A stretch of DNA of 64,000 bases from Robertkochia sediminum (lineage in GTDB: Bacteria > Bacteroidota > Bacteroidia > Flavobacteriales > Flavobacteriaceae), in contig NZ_JADMKT010000064.1 of NCBI RefSeq assembly GCF_016786255.1, positions 1 through 64,000 of the forward strand, in the 5' to 3' direction. Below, piece after piece: positions 43,674-52,000 of this stretch. The notes beneath the pieces were generated by a model. The model did not search any database. It worked only from the letters and a program-made list of their open reading frames with translations, and was not told where the DNA came from. Every line of letters begins with the position of its first letter. The first letter of the stretch is position 1. The position numbers and the translations under genes are program-made.

Positions 43674-44654
43674 TTATTCGATCACAGGGAACATGTTGAT
43701 CTCTTTGGTAGTGAAAGCATCACTTCCGGCTTTTTTAAGCGACTTGTTCTTAAAGCCGTTTTCCCCGTAAGCGATGTTTCCGGCGTCATACCCCAATACA
43801 TTGAGATACGCCAGCACATAGGCAGCTTCCTGACCTGTGGTGGTGTATAGCGCCACTTTTTTGTCGGTTGGCAGCGTCATCAAGCTGGTGTTAGCACGTA
43901 ATGAATTCGCCTCGTAAAGCACCGATCCGGGAATGTGACCGTTGGTGTAGCTCTCCGGCTGTCCGAAATAAAGGGTGAAATACTCCTGCGGAGTTTCAAA
44001 TACGGCCTCAGACTTAAGGATGAACTCGCTGTAAGGTACCTCGAACAGTTCCTGTAGTCTTGCTTTGAGGATCTCCTCTCCACTGGCTTTTCCGGTAGCA
44101 AGTTGTGGATGCTCTGACGCTTCAGGCATGGCGTTCATGGCCGTTTCCAGCTGATCTTCAAATGAAGGTTGGGTATTGTTGATCCATGGATCGGCAAAAT
44201 CCTCTCTCCAGGAACTCATCCCCCACTTCATGCTGTATACGTTATCGTACCCGGCGATTCTCAGCAATCCGGCAAAATACGCAGCCGACTGTCCGCTGTA
44301 ACATACCAGTACGATCTTTTCGTAATCGGCAGGACTGATCTGTGTTTCGAAATAGTTGAGCAGGTCGGCGGCCTTTACATTGGCAGCATCCTTAATATGC
44401 CCGTAATCGAACCAGCCTTCATTGCGGATGTCGATAATGTGATAGGCCTCGTTCTTGAGGTTCTTTTTAACCTCATCGGCCGGAACAATAGGAAATTCAC
44501 CATTTAGAAAATCAGTACGTCCCTGCAGGAACTCTGCTAAGGTGATAAACTCATTTGGCGGATCTGTATCCAGCTGAAGGTTGTTGGCATATGTGGTGCC
44601 AAGCACTCCAACAGATAAGAACATGAGGAGCAGAAAATACTTTAACTGTTTCAT
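43674..44654 (-). CDS. Secreted double-rhodanese protein, second domain lacks Cys
   Basis: The 326-residue protein has a signal peptide (MKQLKYFLLLMFLSVGVLGTTYA) and two rhodanese domains. The first keeps its Cys (LVCYSGQSAAYFAGLLRIAGY, with MKWGMSSWRED after it). The second reads ALYTTTGQEAAYVLAYLNVLGY, with Thr replacing Cys. It shares its domain plan with the lipoprotein encoded next. It is the first gene of the operon, downstream of two Crp/Fnr-type dyads. A role in periplasmic sulfur transfer is inferred. Confidence 0.87.
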   Translation of the reverse strand: MKQLKYFLLLMFLSVGVLGTTYANNLQLDTDPPNEFITLAEFLQGRTDFLNGEFPIVPADEVKKNLKNEAYHIIDIRNEGWFDYGHIKDAANVKAADLLNYFETQISPADYEKIVLVCYSGQSAAYFAGLLRIAGYDNVYSMKWGMSSWREDFADPWINNTQPSFEDQLETAMNAMPEASEHPQLATGKASGEEILKARLQELFEVPYSEFILKSEAVFETPQEYFTLYFGQPESYTNGHIPGSVLYEANSLRANTSLMTLPTDKKVALYTTTGQEAAYVLAYLNVLGYDAGNIAYGENGFKNKSLKKAGSDAFTTKEINMFPVIE

Positions 44655-44729
44655 GACTAATATGTATTTAACGGTTAGAATTAATAATTTTTTAACACCA
44701 TAAAATTATGTTCAGGCCCATTTCAAATA

Positions 44730-44745
44730 TGTGACATATGTCATA
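44730..44745. promoter_or_regulatory. Crp/Fnr-type operator, TGTGACATATGTCATA
   Basis: The dyad keeps the TGAC-N4-GTCA core and lies 76 bases upstream of the double-rhodanese operon start. It is the nearer of two such sites. Confidence 0.6.
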
Positions 44746-44772
44746 TTTGGCTAATACATAACGTGTCAATTC

Positions 44773-44788
44773 TGTAACATTTGTAACA
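44773..44788. promoter_or_regulatory. Crp/Fnr-type operator, TGTAACATTTGTAACA
   Basis: An exact TGTNAC-N4-GTNACA match, 43 bases further upstream than the site at 44730. The centre-to-centre distance, four helical turns, would put two bound dimers on the same face of the DNA. Confidence 0.6.
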
Positions 44789-45111
44789 TATCCAAACCCT
44801 ATAAGACTGATATTCTTACAGATAAAAAGTAGGGCCTGATGAAGGGGAAGCACTACTGAAGAAAAAATGATAGCTATTGAAAAAGACAGGAGGTTAGGCA
44901 GTTATTCCCTTATGCGGTGATGCAGTAAAACGGTTATGAGATGACGAGGGGAGAAGGAGGAAAATTTCAGGTCCAAAAAAACAAATTCCAAACTGTAGAG
45001 TAGTTATCAGGTTATAAGGTTACAATTAGTAAGGTAAAGCTGATACCTCCATCTGAATAGAAATTACACTATATTGAAGCCTGAACCGACCATACAATCC
45101 AACAATCTACT
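44789..45111. other. Intergenic region before the second MtfA-like gene
   Basis: 323 bases with no gene seen. It contains degenerate words such as GGTTATGAGATGACGAG and TTATAAGGTTAC, like other intergenic regions in this window, and no clear promoter for the MtfA-like gene. Confidence 0.5.
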
Positions 45112-45873
45112 ATGCCCGGCCTGTTAAAAAGTACCCTGCTCAACGTCAAACACCGGTTGATCGACCTGTTCTTAAGTTCATCTAAAAAAGCGTATTACCA
45201 CGAAGTACTCTTGAGGAACAATCCGTATTACAGGGCATTGGACCAGGACCGAAAAAGGAATTTTATTGTACGTACGCACCTCTTTCTGGTGACCACTACA
45301 TTTGGTTCACCCCATGGATTTCCGGTTACCCTGCCTATGAAGATCATTCTCTCCGGCGGATTCGTGCAGATCACCTTTGGATTAAAGGCAGACGTACTGG
45401 ATTACTTTAACCGCATCATGATCTTTTCAGGGCCTTACTCCTATAAGAACAACACCCGGCGATATAAAGGCGATGTAAACCCCATGACCAAGACCATCAA
45501 CCTCAGCTGGCCTGCAGTGACCCATGGATTTGAAGATTATAAGGACGGGATCAACCTCGTTCTCCACGAATTTGCCCATTGTTTGGTTTTGGAAAACTCA
45601 AGGCGCGGTTACCTGGACAGAATCTTTGACGAAAGCACCTTGAACGTATGGAAGCAACAAGGAAAGGCACTGATCCCCGAAATTCGTAATAGAAAGGCAT
45701 CGCTTTTCCGGGAATATGGAGGCACGAATTTGATGGAGCTTTTTGCCGTTTCTCTGGAGCTCTTCTTTGAAAGGCCCGGGGCTTTTCATCGGGAACATGA
45801 AGAATTCTTTCAAACCATGAGCAACCTGCTTAACCAGGATCCGAGGTATGCTCCGAATCCGGTGTTGCCCTGA
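45112..45873 (+). CDS. MtfA-like zinc metallopeptidase (M90), paralogue 2
   Basis: The 253-residue protein is a paralogue of the one at 22798. It has the zinc motif HEFAH (H152 to H156) and shares VQITFGLKADVLDYF, FSGPYSYKN and GDVNPMTKTINLSWPAV with it. Downstream NLMELFAVSLELFFERP carries the likely third ligand. No signal peptide is seen. Function in Bacteroidota is not known. It stands alone between the rhodanese operon and the SusC-A2M pair. Confidence 0.85.
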   Translation: MPGLLKSTLLNVKHRLIDLFLSSSKKAYYHEVLLRNNPYYRALDQDRKRNFIVRTHLFLVTTTFGSPHGFPVTLPMKIILSGGFVQITFGLKADVLDYFNRIMIFSGPYSYKNNTRRYKGDVNPMTKTINLSWPAVTHGFEDYKDGINLVLHEFAHCLVLENSRRGYLDRIFDESTLNVWKQQGKALIPEIRNRKASLFREYGGTNLMELFAVSLELFFERPGAFHREHEEFFQTMSNLLNQDPRYAPNPVLP

Positions 45874-46181
45874 AATAATCATCAATCCGTTAGAAAGAAA
45901 CTCTTCCTACATAAAGGAAAGGTTTATCATAATAAGATTTTGATGATGACAGGATAGGCTGTTTTATGTTGTGCTAAAATGATTCTGCTAAGAAGCTTTC
46001 GGAACATACCTCCAACTGAAATTAAAGGTGTCAAGACTTATCATCTTTCTGTTAAGTGCTTCTCTTTCACTTTATCAACTTTTGTCCGAAAATTCTTTAT
46101 ATTTAACTCTAATTAATTTAATACATCTCACTCCCCCTTTTTAATTAAAAGAGAACTCATCTGTTTTCACTTTATAAGCTC
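45874..46181. other. Intergenic region before the barrel-macroglobulin pair
   Basis: 308 bases with no gene. An AT-rich stretch near 46082-46105 (TTTGTCC followed by TATATTTA) could be a weak promoter but the spacing and the -7 box are imperfect. Confidence 0.45.
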
Positions 46182-49019
46182 ATGAATTTCAAGTATGCTT
46201 ATCTCATAGCATTTACCTTATTCACCTCATTGGTGTTTTCACAGCAAGGTACCGTTTCAGGAACATTATATGACGACAATGATTTCCCCCTGCCCGGAGT
46301 TACTGTTCTGATCAAAGGAACTTTGCAGGCTACACAAACAGATTTTGACGGATTCTACAGTATAGAGTGCCAGGTCGGAGATATTCTGACTTTCTCCTTT
46401 ATTGGCATGAAAACCAGGGAGGTTACGGTTACCCCTGAAATGTTTGACGGAGCGATCAAAGATGAAGATCATGAATACCTCCCTGTCGAGCGGATAACCT
46501 CAGAAGCCTATGCTGACCGGATCAGGAATTTGAACAAAAAAGGACATTCCATTCGCGGATTGGAAGATGCTGATCACACCTACAACCGTCTGGGGAACGA
46601 TTTTCCATATAGAAGGATCAAAGGGATTGATATAGAAAAAAACAAGGTCAACCTACAATACTTCAAGCCTGATATTTATTTCGAAACCGGAGTTAACACC
46701 TCTTTTGGAATGCGCTTTTTGCAAGACCGCAATCTTCCCAGATTACAAAATACCTACAGCCAGGGAATCCCCGTAGGCGGATCGCTTGCTTTCCAAGGGC
46801 CTGATACCGATAATATATTCTCCTATGGTCCGGCTCTGAGTACCCTGGAATTTGACGGCAGCAATTATCCATGGGATGAGAACGGGGCTTTGGTCAACCA
46901 GGGTAATGGTAACGGAGAACCTGCCATCCCCTATTCCCCTTCATATTTTGACCCCACCCTGATCAATTCGAACCATTTTTTCTTCAATGTATCTACTGAC
47001 AATAAATTCCTGGGTATTGAATTATCTCATGACAACGCAAAGGACATCTTTAAACGGGAACGTCGGTTTAACAACCAACTGAAATTAGATTTTACCAGAG
47101 ATACCGGTGAAAAAGGATTTCGATGGAAGGCACTGCTGAGTTACAAGGATGATCGTGATAACCAACCCAACATCAACGGATTCTATAACAATTTCTTTCT
47201 CAATCTATGGGCTACCCCCCCCTCATTCAGCAATCAACAAGGGACACTGCTATCCAACGATGATCAGCGAAGGTTTAGCACATTGTTTAATAATCCTGAA
47301 TGGTTACTCACCTACAATCGCAATGCGCTCAACAACCGGTTTCTGGTAGCAAGCATTCAAAACGACATCTTCTTTCCATCTGAAATTACCCTAAAGACAA
47401 AGGCCAGCCACACCTACCGCGATCAGGATCAGCGTTTTGGATTGGCAAGTGGTACCGCAGGATTCGAGTCTGGCTTTGCGAGTAATAAAAGTATCAAGGA
47501 ACGTATATTTAACTTTCATACCGATTTTGCCGCATCAGTCTACACAGGCAATGGCAACGAATTCGAATTCCGCTCTTCCCTAAATTACCGATATGATGCC
47601 TTGGATTTCAACCTGGTCGAATCTTCAGGCCTATCCCCGTTCTCATTCACTAATGCTCTTAACGAAGTGATCACTGCTGAGGATAGATCAAGAAATACGG
47701 TACAATTATTCAACAGCATCTCCTATACTTTAGATTATAACACAGAATTTACCCTTGGAGCAAATTCGTATTACTCATCGGTTCAGAACAGTAATTGGTT
47801 CTTACCCTTAGCACGTGTAACCACCAACCTAAAAGATCTTTTAGATATTTATGGCCCTTTTGACAAGATCAGACTTTCCGCCAGCGCAGCCCTGGATGTC
47901 AATGATACCCCACTATACTATTCCAACCTGAGCCATAATAGCTTGTTGTTGTCTCCTGCACAAAGCCTGAGTTATACCTCCAATAACGACCTGTTTATTG
48001 CCCCTTCCATCGCCCTTGAGAAAGTAGAGAATTATGAAATTGGAACTACCATTGGGTTTTACCTCGGTAATGGCAGCACAACAGAATTGGATCTCACCTA
48101 TTACAACACCACTATAAACGGAAGTGTGTTTCCGGTGATCAATGGGGGCGCCTTCATGTTGGACAATATTGCAGATATCCGAAAAGAAGGGATTGAGCTG
48201 AACCTGGACACCTATCTTCGTTTTGGTGAGTTTGAATTCGACTCCCGGATATCTTTCTCCTCCTATGATACCAGGGTACTGGAATTATTCAACGGGGCTC
48301 AAAGCGTACCTATTGCCGGTTTTTCGACCACGTCAAAGAACCTGATTGTTGGGCAACCCGCTGGGGTGATCACTGGTTCGGCCTATCTGAGAGATGCTCA
48401 AAACAATGTGGTCATCGGGGCCGATGGCTTTCCCCTGGTAGATCCTGTACCCCGGGTAATAGGCGATCCTGTACCCGACTTCAATATGGGGTTCGCCAAT
48501 ACCCTGAAGTGGGAGCGTCTCTCGCTTAAAATAGTGGTCGACCTTCAAAAAGGTGGTGACTTCTGGAACGGAACCCAGAATGTGCTGGACTACCTGGGAA
48601 CATCCCTCCGGTCGGCAGAAGAACGGGAGATCACCAATTACGTATTTCCCGGGGTCACCCAACAAGGTAATTTCAATACAGTCCCGGTCAACTTCTATGA
48701 TCCTGCCACTCCCATATCGGAAAACAGGTTCGTGAGATACGGCTTTGAAGGTGTGGCAGAGGAGGCTATCGTTGATGCAGGGTATGTTAATATCCGATCG
48801 GTCGATCTCTCTTATGAATTTACCGACCGGGATGAGGAAGCCCCGCTATTCAGGTCGTTCAAAGTGGGAGTCTATGGTAAAAACCTTTTAACATGGTCAA
48901 AATTTGAGGGCAACAACCCCTACTCTTCCCTTTACGGGAATATCACCGGCCAGGAACTCAATTTTTTTAACACCCCGCTTTTTAGTGAGGTCGGGATCTC
49001 ATTAAATATCAAAATTTAA
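46182..49019 (+). CDS. SusC-like TonB-receptor barrel lacking the plug domain
   Basis: The 945-residue protein has a signal peptide, an N-terminal carboxypeptidase-regulatory-like domain (about 22-90: GTVSGTLYDDNDFPLPGVTVLIKGTLQ) and a SusC/RagA-type barrel that ends in VGISLNIKI. Between these, where SusC proteins normally hold a plug of about 110-130 residues with a TonB box and the NGVIVVTTK motif, there is only a short linker (ITSEAYADRIRNLNKKGHSIRG...). A barrel of this size without a plug would be an open pore. The missing plug is instead encoded in the next gene, three bases downstream. I infer that the two proteins assemble into one transporter. Confidence 0.85.
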   Translation: MNFKYAYLIAFTLFTSLVFSQQGTVSGTLYDDNDFPLPGVTVLIKGTLQATQTDFDGFYSIECQVGDILTFSFIGMKTREVTVTPEMFDGAIKDEDHEYLPVERITSEAYADRIRNLNKKGHSIRGLEDADHTYNRLGNDFPYRRIKGIDIEKNKVNLQYFKPDIYFETGVNTSFGMRFLQDRNLPRLQNTYSQGIPVGGSLAFQGPDTDNIFSYGPALSTLEFDGSNYPWDENGALVNQGNGNGEPAIPYSPSYFDPTLINSNHFFFNVSTDNKFLGIELSHDNAKDIFKRERRFNNQLKLDFTRDTGEKGFRWKALLSYKDDRDNQPNINGFYNNFFLNLWATPPSFSNQQGTLLSNDDQRRFSTLFNNPEWLLTYNRNALNNRFLVASIQNDIFFPSEITLKTKASHTYRDQDQRFGLASGTAGFESGFASNKSIKERIFNFHTDFAASVYTGNGNEFEFRSSLNYRYDALDFNLVESSGLSPFSFTNALNEVITAEDRSRNTVQLFNSISYTLDYNTEFTLGANSYYSSVQNSNWFLPLARVTTNLKDLLDIYGPFDKIRLSASAALDVNDTPLYYSNLSHNSLLLSPAQSLSYTSNNDLFIAPSIALEKVENYEIGTTIGFYLGNGSTTELDLTYYNTTINGSVFPVINGGAFMLDNIADIRKEGIELNLDTYLRFGEFEFDSRISFSSYDTRVLELFNGAQSVPIAGFSTTSKNLIVGQPAGVITGSAYLRDAQNNVVIGADGFPLVDPVPRVIGDPVPDFNMGFANTLKWERLSLKIVVDLQKGGDFWNGTQNVLDYLGTSLRSAEEREITNYVFPGVTQQGNFNTVPVNFYDPATPISENRFVRYGFEGVAEEAIVDAGYVNIRSVDLSYEFTDRDEEAPLFRSFKVGVYGKNLLTWSKFEGNNPYSSLYGNITGQELNFFNTPLFSEVGISLNIKI

Positions 49020-49022
49020 TGT

Positions 49023-52000
49023 ATGAAGTCATTCGTATTTAATCGCACCTCAGCAGTCATACTTCTTTTCCTGGCCACTTTTATCTCCCTAAATACCAGG
49101 GGGCAGTCTGAACCGACCGTCGGAGAATGGTCAGAGAAAATATATACCCATACCGACAGGCCTTTTTACTTTCCCGGAGAAACGATCTGGTTCAAATCGT
49201 ATATCGTCAATGCCGATAACACCGCATCGGGCATTGGAGAGATTATGTACACCCAATTGATAGCCCCCGATGGCAGTACGGTAAAAACGTTCAGATCGGC
49301 CATCACCCAGGGTTATTCTTACGGCCAGATCAACATCGGAAAAGATTGGATCGGTGGTATATACAAACTCAGATCGTTTACCAACTGGATGCGAAATCAA
49401 GGGGAAGAAAGCTTTTTCACCAAAGAAATCACCATTCAAAAGGCAGTAAAGCCAAACCTGCTGCTGCACCTGGATTTTGAGAAGGAGAGTTATGGTCCGC
49501 TATCCAATGTTTCCGGGTCGTTCGAAGCAAAAGACCTGAAAAACAACCCGATTACCGACACTCCGATCTCATATACGGTAGCGGTGCAAGGAGTCGAGGT
49601 TATAAAAGAGAAGGTGAGCACCGATGAGAACGGTAAAGCTGAGATCACATTCTGCCTACCTGCCAATTTGCAAAGCAGGGATGTGGTACTCAATATCGTG
49701 ATCGCTCATAAAGGGAGTAATGAATCTATCTCCCGAAGTATACCGGTGGTATTAGATAACATTGACCTGCAATTTCTCCCGGAGGGAGGTAAGATCGTTG
49801 CAGACGCCATCAATCGCATCGCTTTTAAGGCTGTAGACGAGTTTGGCAAGCCTGCAGATGTTGAGGGAGAAATTTTTGATAAAGAAGGAAATCAGATCAC
49901 GACCTTTAAAAGCTTCCACGATGGAATGGGCGCTTTTAAAATGGATCCAGATCACGATCAAAAGTACTATGCCTTAATAACAGCCCCATTCCGATCAGAA
50001 AAGAAAATACTCCTGCCAGAAGTGCATAAGGAAGGAGTCAGCCTCAGGGTAGAAACAGACTCTTTGCTTACCCGGGTAAGGGTGCATTCTACCCTTAACC
50101 GATTACTATTCCTGGAGATCGCTAATGCCAATGGGGTATTAGAACGGGAAAGTATCGCTAAGGGCCAGGACCTGCTGGAAATTGACACTTCAGATCTTCC
50201 GGTAGGGATCACCAGGTTTCGGATTTCCGATGACTTCGGAACACCCCTGTCAGAACGCCTGGTCTTTTTAAATGCACACAGGCAACTGAAAGTCACCCTG
50301 GAGCTTGATAAAAAAATATATCAAACCCGGGAGAAAGTTCATGTCACTGTCACCTCTAAAGATATTCATGATGAGCCCGTACCGGCTAATTTATCCGTAG
50401 CGGTGGTCGATAATAAATTGTTATCCTTTGCTGATGATAAACAGGATCACATTCTTTCCAGTTTGCTGCTCACCTCAGAGCTTCAGGGCAAGATACATGA
50501 GCCTGATTTTTATTTTAACCCGGAAGAAGAGCTTTCCTATGAGGCCCTAGATTACGTTATGCTTACCCATGGCTGGAGAAACTACATTCTCAACCCGGTG
50601 AGTTTGTCAAAAGCCCTATTCAAACCGGAAAGGTTAGCCGTACAAAGCGGCAAGATCGTGGATCAAAAGGGCAACCCTGTAATAGCCGACCTACTTTTAT
50701 TTGACCAAAGCGGTAGAAAAGTATTGGTATTTAAAACGGATGATCGAGGTAGGTATTCCTTCAAATACGACAAATCTAACCTACTGATCCTAATTGCTTA
50801 TACAGCAGACGGAAGGAAGCTAAGAATCACAGAAGAAGAAAAGGTAAAAGGTTATACCTCCAGCAGAGCTACAGGACCTAAGGCTAAAACAAAAGATCCT
50901 GACAACCCGTTGCTGAAATATAATAAAGGGACCGAAGAAACCATTAAAAAGAAAGCCACGGCGTCCCTATCGCTGAACAGTGATTCTCAAAACCTTGATG
51001 AAATAGTGGTTGTAGGATATAGTGCAGAATCCAGAAGTAAATTGACCGGTGCATCGGTAACCATGATCAATTCTTCCGAGCTAGAGCTGGAATCTTCATT
51101 AGGTAATGCATTACAAGGGCGTGTGGCAGGCGTACAGATCGTCAATGAAGCAGGGACTCCTGGAAACACCACGGCCGTGAGGGTCAGGGGTATAAACTCC
51201 TTATCCGGAAACAATCAACCCCTAATCATTGTAGACGGCACTCCCTATCCTTTGGAAACCCTTGAAGACATTTCTGCCCACCAGGTAGATCAGGTCACCG
51301 TATTGAAAAATGCGGCGGCTCAAGCCCTTTATGGCAGTGCAGCCACCAACGGTGTGATTGTGGTCACCACAAAAAACAATAGCTATTGGCGTAATAATTG
51401 GCGTAAAAAGAAACTCAATAATGCTAAATACAATAACTATGCGATCAAAACCTTTTATAATAGATCGGTTACAGATTTTGACATGGCCAGGCAATTTTAT
51501 ATGCCTAAATACGAGGGAGAAAAACTTCCTGAAGAGCGAAACGACTTCAGGCAAACCATTTACTGGAACCCGGTAGTTCAAACGGATGAAAACGGGATTG
51601 CTGATTTTGAATTCTACAATTCGGACGCTATTACCTCATTTGAGATCATCACAGAAGGTGTGGGCTATAATGGTCTGGCGGGAAGAGTGAAAAGATCCTA
51701 TGCCACCAAAAAACTACTAAACACCGATTTCAAACTGCCTAATTACATGGCATTGAACGATACTATTTCCCTGCCGGTCACCATAAACAATGAATCTGAT
51801 GAGTCTATAACGGTTAACCTGGAACTTGAGTTCCCCGAAGAAATTAAGATCGTCGATGCTCCTGAAAACGAGTTGATAATTCCTGCCAGAGGTTCTGCAG
51901 TAAGAAACGTTGTGATAATACCGCAAAGAAAACTTGAAACCGGCTCCTTAACGATACGTGCTAAGGCTGGTGAGATGACCGATATTGTGGAAAAAGAGAC

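Noticed and set aside
29377-44788. Sox thiosulfate-oxidation system
   Set aside because: No SoxA, SoxB, SoxC, SoxX, SoxY or SoxZ was found. The GGC tails resemble only the end of SoxY, and the host proteins are rhodanese-fold.
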